Assembly: GCF_003383615.1 (NCBI RefSeq)
Contig: NZ_QNUL01000001.1
Location: 434,001 to 498,000, forward strand
Length of the DNA: 64,000 bases
Reading direction: 5' to 3'
Source: Dyadobacter luteus
GTDB taxonomy: Bacteria > Bacteroidota > Bacteroidia > Cytophagales > Spirosomataceae
Made by a program: the position numbers and the translations under genes. The notes beneath the pieces are model-generated. The model made no database searches and was not told where the DNA came from. It was given only the letters and a program-made list of their open reading frames with translations. Within the stretch, counting starts at the first letter, position 1, and each line of letters opens with the position of its first letter. Of this stretch, positions 31,071 through 40,426 are shown piece by piece.

Positions 31071-32576
31071 TTATTTATTACCCAATACAGCACTGGTGTA
31101 AGGAGTAGTATCAATCATTTCATTTGCAATACGGTCTGCGACCTGAATAATAAACTCCGCATTCAAACCTATAAACAAAGAGGTGGAGGCCAGTATTCCG
31201 ATAGGCAGTATCATCAGGAATTTTCTCCCGGTTTTAAGCGGTTTGAAATTATCAACTATCACTTCGTCCACAACCGCATCCTTCCAGAAAACCTCCGACC
31301 ACAATTTGGCAACAACAAACAAAGTGATAAAACTACCTAAAATAACACTTGCGGTGAACGCATAACTTTTTGACATCAGCGCAGCTTCTATCAGATAAAT
31401 TTTAGGCCAGAAACCCGAAAGCGGAGGAATACCCACCAGCGAGAACAACACAATGGCTATCAGCAGTGAGATCTTCGGATACTCTGCGTATATGCCACCA
31501 AGTTTACCCATATTCATGGTTCCTCTGAGTTGCCTGATCAATCCGGCGATCAGGAACAGATTCGTTTTGACAATGATATCGTGGATCAGGTAAAATACAG
31601 CTCCAAGCAAAGCTGTTTTGCTACACAGCCCTAGTCCGCCCACTACGAAGCCAATGTGACAGACAATCAGGTATGACAAAACACGCCGGATATTTGTCCT
31701 GATCAACGCGCCAAACGCGCCTGTCAAAATGGTAGCACAGGCGATGATTATAAAAACGGTTTGTGCAAAGTCATCAGGGACGAACAAGAGCGTGAAACAT
31801 CTGAAAAGAGCATATAGGCCCAATTTCGTAAGCAGACCTCCGAAAACCGCTGCCACAGCGGAAGGTGGAGTGTGATAAGAAGATGGTAACCAGAAGTAGA
31901 GCGGAAATACTGCCGACTTGATTCCAAACCCAACCAGAAAGAATATTGCAGTCAGGTTCACTACACTGCGATCCTCAACCTGGGCTATCTTCAAGGAAAG
32001 ATCTGCCATATTCAATGAACCTGTAATACCATAAAGTATGCCGATTCCGGTCAGAAAAAACATGGATGCCAGTATATTCATCGCCATATACTTCACGGCA
32101 CCTTCAAGTTGCGGTATCCTTCCTCCGAGAGTCAACAGCACGAAAGATGAGATGATCACCACTTCGAACCAGACATACAGATTGAATATATCGCCGGTCA
32201 GAAACGCCCCGTTCAACCCCATAATCAGGAAATGAAATATGGGAAAATAGCCAAACAGCATTCTGGCTCTCCCCACGCCTACTGCAGAAAAAATGGATAC
32301 TGCCAAAGCTGCAACGGATGTCAGCAAAACCATCGTACTGCTGAACAGGTCAGCCACAAATACAATACCGAAAGGTGCATCCCAGTTGGCAGCATTCATG
32401 GTAAGAATGCCGCCGCTGTATACCTTCATAAACAGGGCCAGAGCAAGCAGAAAACTCAACAAACATCCTGCAATGCTCAATATCATTTGCGGGACAGTCT
32501 TTTTCGGTAACAGCAACTGAGCCAGTGCTGTGAACAAATGAACTAATACTGTAGCTACTATGTGATTATCAATCAT
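31071..32576 (-). CDS. mrpD: Mrp Na+/H+ antiporter subunit D
   Basis: 501 residues, a proton-antiporter subunit homologous to NuoM/NuoN. It has about 14 membrane helices with the conserved Glu in FNLYVWFEVVIISSFVLL, the Lys of FGIKSAVFPLYFWLPSSY, and the SYLIVCHIGFVVGG region. It works with MrpA as the second proton channel. It overlaps mrpC by 4 nt. Confidence 0.95.
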   Translation of the reverse strand: MIDNHIVATVLVHLFTALAQLLLPKKTVPQMILSIAGCLLSFLLALALFMKVYSGGILTMNAANWDAPFGIVFVADLFSSTMVLLTSVAALAVSIFSAVGVGRARMLFGYFPIFHFLIMGLNGAFLTGDIFNLYVWFEVVIISSFVLLTLGGRIPQLEGAVKYMAMNILASMFFLTGIGILYGITGSLNMADLSLKIAQVEDRSVVNLTAIFFLVGFGIKSAVFPLYFWLPSSYHTPPSAVAAVFGGLLTKLGLYALFRCFTLLFVPDDFAQTVFIIIACATILTGAFGALIRTNIRRVLSYLIVCHIGFVVGGLGLCSKTALLGAVFYLIHDIIVKTNLFLIAGLIRQLRGTMNMGKLGGIYAEYPKISLLIAIVLFSLVGIPPLSGFWPKIYLIEAALMSKSYAFTASVILGSFITLFVVAKLWSEVFWKDAVVDEVIVDNFKPLKTGRKFLMILPIGILASTSLFIGLNAEFIIQVADRIANEMIDTTPYTSAVLGNK

Positions 32577-32929
32577 ATATCTTCTTCCTGTGGGGTATTC
32601 AATGTATCAAGATCATCCGTACCCAGCAGGGCATAGACACGTTTGAGTAAAACAATGGCAAATGAGGTAAGTCCGAAGCTGATTACAATGGCCGTTAATA
32701 TCAAAGCCTGCGGAATCGGATCGGCATATATATCTTCAAATACTTCCAGGTTTGCTGCCATAACGGGCGGTTTTCCTTTGGTAATCGTCCCGAGCAAGAA
32801 GATCAGAATGTTGGTACCGTTACCTAGCAGGATAATTCCCAGAAGCAGGCGTACCATGCTTCTTCTCAATATCAGGTACACACCGGAAGCATACAGCGCA
32901 CCTATAAGAAATACTAATAAAAGCTCCAT
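32573..32929 (-). CDS. mrpC: Mrp Na+/H+ antiporter subunit C
   Basis: 118 residues, NuoK-like with three helices: LIGALYASGVYLILRRS, LLLGIILLGNGTNILIFLLG, and PQALILTAIVISFGLTSFAIVLL. The DPIPQALILTAIVI motif is typical of MnhC. The acidic C-terminus DDLDTLNTPQEEDI extends into the cytoplasm. It starts 2 nt after mrpB ends. Confidence 0.93.
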   Translation of the reverse strand: MELLLVFLIGALYASGVYLILRRSMVRLLLGIILLGNGTNILIFLLGTITKGKPPVMAANLEVFEDIYADPIPQALILTAIVISFGLTSFAIVLLKRVYALLGTDDLDTLNTPQEEDI

Positions 32930-32931
32930 AG

Positions 32932-33345
32932 TTAGTGTGTTTCCAGGGATATCGTGAATAAAATCGTTAGTACCACACCAATGACTACCAGATAAACCCC
33001 GATGTCAAAAAGCAAAGCGGATCCGATCATTCCTACAACTGGTATGGGCTCCTCTATCCATAATCCTGTCATAACCGGAAGTCCGAAAAGTACTGGCAGA
33101 AACATAGCTATGGCTGCAACAATCAAACCCACAGGAATAATGGCTGACGGTTTGTACTTCAGCATTTTCATACTTTCGGCTGTACCAAAAGCGAAGCTAT
33201 GCAAAACAAATGCGATCGCAGCGACCAATCCGCCTACAAAACCACCGCCGGGATAATAGTGCCCTCGTAGCAATAGGAAGACAGAAAACAGCAAAAGGAT
33301 GGGTAGCAAATACCTGGACGCTGACTGTAATATGGGACTTTTCAT
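32932..33345 (-). CDS. mrpB: Mrp Na+/H+ antiporter subunit B
   Basis: 137 residues with four helices. The MnhB signature [24 protein letters not shown] is clear. It lies 4 nt after the mrpA stop. The arrangement of a separate mrpB is the group 1 layout. Confidence 0.93.
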   Translation of the reverse strand: MKSPILQSASRYLLPILLLFSVFLLLRGHYYPGGGFVGGLVAAIAFVLHSFAFGTAESMKMLKYKPSAIIPVGLIVAAIAMFLPVLFGLPVMTGLWIEEPIPVVGMIGSALLFDIGVYLVVIGVVLTILFTISLETH

Positions 33346-33349
33346 AAGG

Positions 33350-35665
33350 TTAATCTTTTTCTGATGTTTTTAATCTCAACTTGATCAGGCTATACACACC
33401 AATGGCAGAAATACTCAGCACCACTATTTCAAACATGGTATCGAAGCCTCTGAAGTCTACCAAAACAATATTCACCACGTTTTTCCCCTTGGCTAGTGAG
33501 TAGGCAAACTTTCCATAAAACTCACTGATGTCCTTGACGGTAGGCACCTGCAGCACTTTAATGGCTGTCAAGGATAACAAAATCCCGAATAAGCCGGCCA
33601 CCAGAGCATCTCTGATCACGATGGATCGATTCCCATGCGCGACAACCAAAAATGAAGGCAGATTGAATAAAACAAAAACAAACAAAACTACTGTGAGCGT
33701 GTCAATCGTAAACTGGGTAATGGCAAGGTCGGGCGCGCTGTAGAAGACAAACATTAAACAGATCGCATAGCCGATAATACTGGTTCCCACCACTGCTGTG
33801 AGCCTGGACGTGGTGGTGACAGTTAAATAAATCGCTCCCAGTAAAATCAATACATTGATCCCCTCATGAACGCTTACAGGGATTAGTTTACCGTAATCAA
33901 TATAGATCGGCCCTCCTTTTACCAATTCATAGATGAGCAAAATCTCTGCGAAGATGATAATTTTGATCAGGTAGGAACGCAGGAAACCGTTGTGCATAAA
34001 GCCTGTATACCATACCGAGAATCGCCTGAAGGTAATCCACGACTTCTGAAAAAAGTAGTGAGGCGTATAGCTGTTAAACCTTTCGACAAAAGCTATTTTA
34101 CTTACTGCGGGTTTGTTGAACAGATAAACAACAGTTCCTGCAATGATTGTGATTCCGCTTAATAACAACACTGTATTGAAGCCATGCCATATTTTCAACG
34201 TGAACTCGACGGGTTCTACCGTTAACGCACTTACAGTTGGAGCTACGATATACTGCCCCGCCAAATCAGGAAAGCAGCCAAGTGCAAAACCCGATAAACC
34301 CAAAATCAAAGGCGGTATCCATACCAACGCAGACGGCATTTTAACATCTGCAAATTGAGTGGGCAATGCTCCGGCAAAAGGTTTGATACCGGCCATAAAG
34401 CCTGCCGCAACCAGACAAATATTAGCAATCACCGCCACGACTGTCAACAATATTCTCAGAGGATCGCCAGCGGTCAGTGTAGCCTCGTAGATCAGATCCT
34501 TACCAATAAATCCGAACGAAAAAGGAAGTCCCGCACTGGACAAGGCCGCCAGAGTCCCTGCAACGAAAACGGGGAACAGCACCTTTCGCAGTCCGCCCAA
34601 ACGTGTAATATCCCGGGTACCGGTTTGATAATCAATAACACCGGTAACAAGAAACAGAGAAGCCTTGTACAAGGCGTGAGCGATAATAAACGTACCGGCA
34701 GCGATGAATGCCTCTTCAGTTCCAAGTCCGATCAGAAAAGTGAGTACACCTAAAACTGCAATTGTAGAATATGCCAAAACCCCTTTCAAGTCTGTTCTGA
34801 AAAGTGAGTGAACAGCCGCATACAACATGGTAACTCCTCCGACGATCAGAAGGGTATAAGACCATAGTGGTGTCCCCCCCAAAATAGGCGTAAATCTGGC
34901 CATCAGAAATATGCCAGCCTTCACCATCGTCGCAGAATGCAGATAAGCTGAAACAGGAGTTGGCGCTTTCATTGCCCCCGGCAACCAGAAATGGAAAGGA
35001 AACTGGGCAGACTTTGTGAATGCCCCCATCAATACCAATCCTAAAACTAAAGGATACAATGGATGCTCTGTGATCACGCCGGATGCATTAATCAGTTCAC
35101 CAATGGAATAGGTACCGGCCATTTCTCCGATGAGCACCATCCCCGCCAGAAGTAAAAACCCTCCCAAACCTGTCATGCTCAGTGCCGTGAGCGCACTCTT
35201 ACGTGAAACGGCACTGTCATTATTAAAGCCGATCAGAAAGAAAGAGCTGATACTGGTAAGTTCCCAGAAAATGAAAAGCAACAGTATATTGTCCGACAAG
35301 ACCACCCCCAGCATGGCGGACATAAACAGGCACAGATAACCGTAGAAACGATCCAGATAGGGATGCCCTTTCAAATAGGAACTGGCGTAGACAAAAATCA
35401 GCGAACCGATACCCGTAATAAGCAAGCTAAAAAGCAGAGACAATCCATCCAGCCGAAAATCAAAGTTAATTCCCAATGAAGGTACCCACTTAGTGCTTTC
35501 GTACAGCGTTTCACCTGAGCTTACCTGAGGAATATGGTAAACAAAATAGCCGAATAAAATCACCGGCAGTAGAGCCAGCGCAACACTCACAGGGGATCTG
35601 AAATATTTTCCCAGTGGAATCAGCAAACATGATGTAATTAACCCTATCAGTATTGTGAATAACAT
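33350..35665 (-). CDS. mrpA: Mrp Na+/H+ antiporter subunit A
   Basis: 771 residues. The N-terminal 500 residues are NuoL-like, with [20 protein letters not shown] (key Glu), [36 protein letters not shown] loop, and [13 protein letters not shown]. The C-terminal part adds the MrpA-specific helices ([21 protein letters not shown], and [21 protein letters not shown]). It exports Na+ (or K+) in exchange for H+ and supports pH and salt tolerance. It is the first gene of the operon; a perfect hairpin lies in its leader (35701-35722). Confidence 0.95.
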   Translation of the reverse strand: MLFTILIGLITSCLLIPLGKYFRSPVSVALALLPVILFGYFVYHIPQVSSGETLYESTKWVPSLGINFDFRLDGLSLLFSLLITGIGSLIFVYASSYLKGHPYLDRFYGYLCLFMSAMLGVVLSDNILLLFIFWELTSISSFFLIGFNNDSAVSRKSALTALSMTGLGGFLLLAGMVLIGEMAGTYSIGELINASGVITEHPLYPLVLGLVLMGAFTKSAQFPFHFWLPGAMKAPTPVSAYLHSATMVKAGIFLMARFTPILGGTPLWSYTLLIVGGVTMLYAAVHSLFRTDLKGVLAYSTIAVLGVLTFLIGLGTEEAFIAAGTFIIAHALYKASLFLVTGVIDYQTGTRDITRLGGLRKVLFPVFVAGTLAALSSAGLPFSFGFIGKDLIYEATLTAGDPLRILLTVVAVIANICLVAAGFMAGIKPFAGALPTQFADVKMPSALVWIPPLILGLSGFALGCFPDLAGQYIVAPTVSALTVEPVEFTLKIWHGFNTVLLLSGITIIAGTVVYLFNKPAVSKIAFVERFNSYTPHYFFQKSWITFRRFSVWYTGFMHNGFLRSYLIKIIIFAEILLIYELVKGGPIYIDYGKLIPVSVHEGINVLILLGAIYLTVTTTSRLTAVVGTSIIGYAICLMFVFYSAPDLAITQFTIDTLTVVLFVFVLFNLPSFLVVAHGNRSIVIRDALVAGLFGILLSLTAIKVLQVPTVKDISEFYGKFAYSLAKGKNVVNIVLVDFRGFDTMFEIVVLSISAIGVYSLIKLRLKTSEKD

Positions 35666-35700
35666 TTATGCGCATTTAGATAGTCAGAAAAAGATTACAG

Positions 35701-35722
35701 CAGCCTATTACTCAATAGGCTG
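35701..35722 (-). promoter_or_regulatory. Leader hairpin of the mrp operon
   Basis: CAGCCTATT and AATAGGCTG pair perfectly around ACTC. On the minus strand it lies 36-57 nt before the mrpA start and is followed by CTGTAATCTTTTTCTG, so it could act as an attenuator. The rest of 35666-35952 shows no gene. Confidence 0.45.
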
Positions 35723-35952
35723 GCAGACGCTAACAGTAGTCATCTTGATTATCCTGAGAGAAGACTCTCTTCATGATTGAAACGGATTTATATCTTACTG
35801 CACCTCTTTGGTAACATCCAGTAAAAACCGTTGCAATTTCTACGCCAGAACAGCGTAAATTCTGAAAGTAACCAATATACGAAAGATATGGCTGGCAGGC
35901 AAGCAATGAAGTGAGAGAAATGGATATGCTGTAGTTGTTTTACTGAAACCGC

Positions 35953-36348
35953 TTATTGCAATGATGTCTCAGGTTCCTTGATTTCCGACTCATGTTGAGC
36001 CAATAACCGATGCTTAGCACCCCACGCTTCCAGAATTCTCCATGCAGGGATTAATTCCCTTGCGATGTCAGTTAGTTCATAATCAACTCTGGGAGGCACT
36101 TCAGCATATACAGTCCGCTTTACCAATCCTTCTTTTTCCAACTCTCTCAGCTGTAACGTAAGCATTCTTTCCGTCACCTCGCCAATCTGACTACGCAGTT
36201 CACTATATCGCAGTTTCCCGCCTTCCAGCTTCCCCAGAATAAGCAGCTTCCATCTTCCGCCGATTTTACATACTGCATAAGCCAGATCACATTCAGTTAT
36301 GAATTTTTCATTCTGCATATTGCTGGAGCTCTGTTTTCTCTTACCCAT
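35953..36348 (-). CDS. HxlR-family winged-helix regulator
   Basis: 131 residues. The domain starts ITECDLAYAVCKIGGRWKLLILGKLEGGKLRYSELRSQI, with two cysteines near the position used by HxlR/YodB-type redox sensors. The wing region PPRVDYELTDIARELIPAW follows. It is divergent from an MFS transporter gene; two palindromes in the shared region (36361-36375, 36381-36395) are likely operators. A role as a repressor of the efflux gene is inferred. Confidence 0.9.
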   Translation of the reverse strand: MGKRKQSSSNMQNEKFITECDLAYAVCKIGGRWKLLILGKLEGGKLRYSELRSQIGEVTERMLTLQLRELEKEGLVKRTVYAEVPPRVDYELTDIARELIPAWRILEAWGAKHRLLAQHESEIKEPETSLQ

Positions 36349-36360
36349 TACTTACATTTT

Positions 36361-36375
36361 TGTGCGTACCGCACA
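36361..36375. promoter_or_regulatory. Palindrome TGTGCG-TAC-CGCACA, candidate HxlR operator
   Basis: A perfect palindrome with a 3-nt centre, 13-27 nt before the hxlR-type start and 70-84 nt before the likely MFS start. HxlR dimers bind such inverted repeats. Confidence 0.5.
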
Positions 36376-36380
36376 TTCAG

Positions 36381-36395
36381 TTGTATACAGTACAA
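36381..36395. promoter_or_regulatory. Palindrome TTGTA-TACAG-TACAA, second candidate operator
   Basis: A 5-nt arm palindrome, 6 nt from the previous one, giving a centre spacing of 20 nt, two helical turns. This suits two dimers side by side. Confidence 0.45.
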
Positions 36396-36444
36396 ATTTA
36401 AGGGTTCTGAAATAATTTTGGCTGTTCAAAAATTAAACTACAGC

Positions 36445-37620
36445 ATGAAAAAGTACGCATACATTGGTTGCATTGGCTTTCTTGGAATTATTACAACAGA
36501 ATTCGGGGTAATCGGCATCCTGCCTCAAATCGCAGATTACTACAACATTACAATAGATAAAGCGGGCTATTTATTGAGTGCTTTTGCACTTGTGATTGCG
36601 CTTACCGGGCCATTCATGACATTGCTATCTTCCAGATTTGATAGAAAAAAAATCATGTTCACGACATTATGTATTTTTCTGATTACCGGTGTCGTATCAT
36701 CGTTTTCGCCTCCTTTCTGGGTACTTATTTTCGTGAGAATACTACCCGCATTCTTACAACCGGTCTATATTGCCACAGCACTTTCAGTGGCAGTATCGAA
36801 AGGAAATAAGACCAATGAGAATGAGTTGATGAGCATTGTTTTCAGTGGAGTAGCTATTGCGATGCTTACCACAGTTCCCTTTGCTACTTATCTTGCCAGT
36901 AAGCTGAGCTGGGAATATTCATTTATGGTGCAGGCATTTGTTAGTTTTCTTGCCTTGTGTTTCATTCACTTTGGCCTGCCGAACCTACCGGTAAAAACCA
37001 GAAAGTCTTTCGGTAGTCAGATACAAATTTTAAAGAGGCCAACCTTCATTATCAGTACGGCTATGAACTTTTTTATGATTTCAGCTTGGTTTTCCATGTA
37101 CAGCTACTTTGCGGAATACCTCACGAAAGCAAAAAATATGGATAGTACAATGGTCAGCTACATGCTTTTCATCTTTGGAGCAATAGGTGTACTGGCCAAC
37201 TACCTGTCAGGTAAAATGTTGAATTTCAATATAGTCATAACTACTCTGTTCTTTTTAGCAGGCACTATTCTTATCCCCCTGCTGCTGCATTTTTCAGGAG
37301 GAGATACTGCAGTAACAATCGCTGTGATAGCGCTGTGGGGCTTTTTGTATTCCCCCAGCTTTTTGAACGCCTCAACCTATATGATTTCATCAGCACCTGA
37401 CGCCATGGAATTCGCCAACAGCCTGGCAACCTCCTTCGGAAATCTGGGAGTCACTTTCGGGACAACCATAGGTGGCTTTGTCATAGTGAAATACGGCGTA
37501 GAATACACACCCTGGCTAACGCTGGTATTCGGGGCACTTGCAATAGCAATGATAGGACTGCGGTGGAAGGTTGAGCAGGTAAACAGAGCAACTATATATG
37601 AGCCGGTACGTTGTGAATAA
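36445..37620 (+). CDS. MFS transporter, drug:H+ antiporter (DHA1/AraJ-like)
   Basis: About 391 residues from ATG 36445 (MKKYAYIGCIGFLGI); an in-frame TTG at 36418 would add nine residues and lies inside the promoter region. Twelve predicted helices. Motif A-like LLSSRFDRKKIMFTT follows TM2, and the TM1 start TEFGVIGILPQIADYY is the family form xxFxxxGxLPxIA. It probably exports a small toxic compound. Regulation by the divergent HxlR protein is likely. Confidence 0.88.
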   Translation: MKKYAYIGCIGFLGIITTEFGVIGILPQIADYYNITIDKAGYLLSAFALVIALTGPFMTLLSSRFDRKKIMFTTLCIFLITGVVSSFSPPFWVLIFVRILPAFLQPVYIATALSVAVSKGNKTNENELMSIVFSGVAIAMLTTVPFATYLASKLSWEYSFMVQAFVSFLALCFIHFGLPNLPVKTRKSFGSQIQILKRPTFIISTAMNFFMISAWFSMYSYFAEYLTKAKNMDSTMVSYMLFIFGAIGVLANYLSGKMLNFNIVITTLFFLAGTILIPLLLHFSGGDTAVTIAVIALWGFLYSPSFLNASTYMISSAPDAMEFANSLATSFGNLGVTFGTTIGGFVIVKYGVEYTPWLTLVFGALAIAMIGLRWKVEQVNRATIYEPVRCE

Positions 37621-38227
37621 TTTGAAGCCTCCTCTATCTTCCACTACAAGAATCCACGCGAGCAACGCGAAGGTGCCTTTTGTTACCCGGAGGTATGCCT
37701 CATTACCACGTAACGATGTCGTGACAGCCATAAGCGCAGAAAAAACCTGGCCAGTTTTTATATCTGAAACAGGTGACCAGATGACGAACCGGAGGTCTAA
37801 TACGTTGGTGGTTGATTTACTGGTCATTGATCAGTAACCTTTGATTCAAAGTCCGCCTTTAATGGTTTGAAATCGATATTCTTGAAATCGAAGTCAGTGA
37901 CACCCTACTTGCAAGGGGTGTTGCTGTCTTTTTGCTTACTAGTTATTTGCTCAGCAACTTATGCAGGCTGCAATATGCCTCATTACACCACGCCTCGATA
38001 CTCGTAATGATGGGCTACAGCAAATTAGTGTAAAATCAGTAGTAATGGGCAGTTTTGGATTGAAGTACCTGACCCCGAAAGCTCGTCTTTCGTTATTAGA
38101 CTCAGGGATCGAAATAAGTGAGCAAACCTTGCAGCCGCGATCCTCGAAATTCGGTTTAGCTTCCCTACTTGATACAAACTGGTGTACAACACTCTGGCTC
38201 TGAATTGGTATATTATGCTTTGCAGGA
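37621..38227. other. Gene-free stretch with decayed sequence and a small repeat
   Basis: No reading frame here looks coding. The last part is in frame with the kinase fragment at 38228 but has a TGA at 38201-38203 and further lost Trp codons, so it is probably the decayed sensor/linker region of that kinase. TATGCCTCATTAC occurs at about 37693 and 37974, each followed by sequence pairing with CATTAC, in the manner of REP-like palindromes. ACACCC/GGGTGT with a following T-rich stretch near 37905-37945 could end transcription from the MFS gene. Confidence 0.4.
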
Positions 38228-39055
38228 TTGATAATTTGGGCATTGATATGGCTGCGGTTGCATTACAAAAAATGCAGGATGGTTGCACTGGAAAAGCAGG
38301 TGGCACTTCGCACGCAGGAATTCAATCATATAATACTGAACCTTGAACAATCAGAAAAGCAGCTGAAAACGCATTTAAATTATCAGAAGGATTTAAACCA
38401 CAGTATTACCCATGATATAAGTACACCACTGCACTACCTGACCACCATAATCAGGAATTTCTTTGACAGAGCAACAAATAAAGAAGCTATAGAGGCCGGG
38501 GAAATGTATCTGCTCTATGAGGGAGCGAAGCGGATTAGCGACCATACTGAAAAATTAATGTCTCTCATGAAAGAGCGGCTGCAGGCTGACCAGTTCCGTT
38601 CGCAAACAGTAAACCTTCATAAACTTGTAAGCGATGCGGCAGCGGCATTTCTGCACGCGGCAGTAGCCAGAAATAATCAATTTGTTAATAGCATTGACCC
38701 CAGGGTAAACATCAATATTAATGCAAAATTGTTAAAAATTGTCTTGCATAATCTGGTTGATAACGCCATTAAGAATACTGAAAGAGGAGGTATTTCTTTT
38801 CAGGTTCAGCAACTGAAAAATCAACTGTCTATTGAGATTAGTGATACCGGAAAGGGAAAACCCGATTTTAAACTTAGAGAACTAAAAGCTTTCCTTGCCG
38901 ATCAAACTCATAAAAATCTGCACATGACTGGTTTAGGTTTCAAGATGATTATGGACATCCTATCCATGATAAATGGCCAACTGACTATCCTCAGTGAAGA
39001 GGGAAACGGAACCACTGTGAGAATTTTACTGCCTTATTCGGTCATGGTACGATAG
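38228..39055 (+). pseudogene. Histidine kinase, C-terminal part only
   Basis: About 275 codons. It begins in a membrane helix (reading back through the stop: ILCFAGLIIWALIWL), then a coiled linker, a dimerisation/phosphoacceptor helix (SITHDISTPLHYLTTII with His), an N box (LHNLVDNAIKNT), a G1 box (ISDTGKGKP) and a G2 box (GLGFKMIMDIL). The first codon used is TTG and there is no ribosome site or sensor domain. An in-frame TGA lies just upstream. Such kinases normally carry a large periplasmic propeller; here it is absent, and no response regulator gene follows. The catalytic core looks intact, so expression as a soluble fragment is possible but unlikely. Confidence 0.7.
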
Positions 39056-39138
39056 CCTATTAATTCCCGAAATTTGATAAATTATGAGTCAAACCACTCT
39101 GAGTATTAAGATTTGACCAGTTCCCATAACCCTGCTCC

Positions 39139-40314
39139 CTACACATTCAGTTTAACACGGATCTGCCTTTCTGATCTTTGCTTTTTTTGTGTAGGTCGCT
39201 TGCCCCACCAGATGTAAAAACCTGTTAACGGTAAGCAGGCGGCAATCAGACTGGCAACAAATGCCAGGATCCGCGATGGAAGATTTAAATAGGTTCCTGT
39301 GTGCAGGTCATAATTGAGTTGGTAAACCTTATCGCCAGTATTAAGTTCTTCATATGTAGAGGACCGTAGCAATTTCCCGGTATAGCGATCATAACTTGCT
39401 TGCACGCGGTCATGTAGATTCCAGCTACTGAGATAGCTGGAAATGTTAATTGTACCTTCCGGTTTGGAAGGAAAATTGATGAGAAAAGAAAAGGCTTGTC
39501 CGGACTGGGTCCTGGCAGAACTAAATGCAACATCAACCGCCGAAGCAGTGCTAAATTGAGTTGAATCGGAGACAGCCGGCTTTACCTTTTCTACATTTTT
39601 TGCGCCATTGGCGATGTAACGCACGGAGTTTTTCATCCAATCGAAGCTCCAGCATAACCCTGTAATTGCTATCATCAATAGTACCAGGAATGCATAAAAG
39701 CCCAGCACATTGTGTAAATCATAGTTAATGCGTTTGAATTTCGCTGACCACTTAATTTTGAAGCTCTTATTTCGCTCCGTTGTATTCCACTTTTTGGGCA
39801 TCCAAAGTACTATTCCGGAAAGTAACAGCACAACGAAGGCTAATACTGAATAGCTTACCACAGCATGACCTATTTTTTCGCCAAAAAGTAACCGCATGTG
39901 CAGACCCAGCACCAGATTAAAAAACTCATTTTTTGAATTCTCTACATACAATATAGTTCCATCATAGGGATTTACATAGACCCGTTTATAAAACTTGTAA
40001 TAATCCCAATGCGAAAAACCTTCGGGATCCAGTTTCATTGATCTGAAAACGTAGGAGCGATCCGGTGCTGCATACATTTCAACCCTGCTGACAGGATTCC
40101 CCTCCAGCTCTTTTTCCACTTTCGGTATCAGCTTGCTGAGTGGCATTCTGGGTTTGGATGACGCCTCTACAAAAAGTCTGTCACGGTAAAACACCGTTTT
40201 AAGCTCATCAGTAAAGACATAAATTGCGCCGGTTATACCCAGCACAAATATCACAAACCCACTCCCCAGCCCAAGCCAAAGGTGCAGGACTCTGGTAATT
40301 TTTTTAAATTTCAT
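39139..40314 (-). CDS. PepSY-domain membrane protein (PiuB-like), iron cassette 1
   Basis: 391 residues. The first helix is LHLWLGLGSGFVIFVLGITGAIYVF, then a periplasmic PepSY region, a helix near 145-170 (AVVSYSVLAFVVLLLSGIVLWMPKKW), INYDLHNVLGFYAFLVLLMIAITGLCW, and a last helix LAFVASLIAACLPLTGFYIWWGKRP. Conserved His residues in the helices (LHLWLG, YDLHNVLG) suggest haem or metal-linked redox function. Relatives are iron-regulated reductases or transport helpers for siderophores. It is the last gene of cassette 1, 112 nt after the receptor gene. Confidence 0.88.
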   Translation of the reverse strand: MKFKKITRVLHLWLGLGSGFVIFVLGITGAIYVFTDELKTVFYRDRLFVEASSKPRMPLSKLIPKVEKELEGNPVSRVEMYAAPDRSYVFRSMKLDPEGFSHWDYYKFYKRVYVNPYDGTILYVENSKNEFFNLVLGLHMRLLFGEKIGHAVVSYSVLAFVVLLLSGIVLWMPKKWNTTERNKSFKIKWSAKFKRINYDLHNVLGFYAFLVLLMIAITGLCWSFDWMKNSVRYIANGAKNVEKVKPAVSDSTQFSTASAVDVAFSSARTQSGQAFSFLINFPSKPEGTINISSYLSSWNLHDRVQASYDRYTGKLLRSSTYEELNTGDKVYQLNYDLHTGTYLNLPSRILAFVASLIAACLPLTGFYIWWGKRPTQKKQRSERQIRVKLNV

Positions 40315-40355
40315 TTTGGATCGATACTGAGATGCTCTTTAAATATAAGACTACA

Positions 40356-40380
40356 GCCCGAACCCAGAAGGCCCGGGCCT
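40356..40380. repeat. GC-rich hairpin between receptor and PepSY genes, cassette 1
   Basis: GCCCG (40356-40360) pairs with CGGGC (40374-40378), and AGGCCCGGGCCT (40369-40380) is itself a perfect palindrome. There is no T tract, so it is more likely an RNA stability or partial attenuation element than a full terminator. Confidence 0.4.
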
Positions 40381-40426
40381 GATCATCAAAACAGACTACA
40401 CAAGAAAGAAATCTTATTCTCTCACG

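Noticed and set aside
37961..38203. 80-codon plus-strand frame before the kinase fragment
   Set aside because: It is in phase with the kinase fragment but shows no recognisable domain. Treated as decayed upstream sequence, not a gene.
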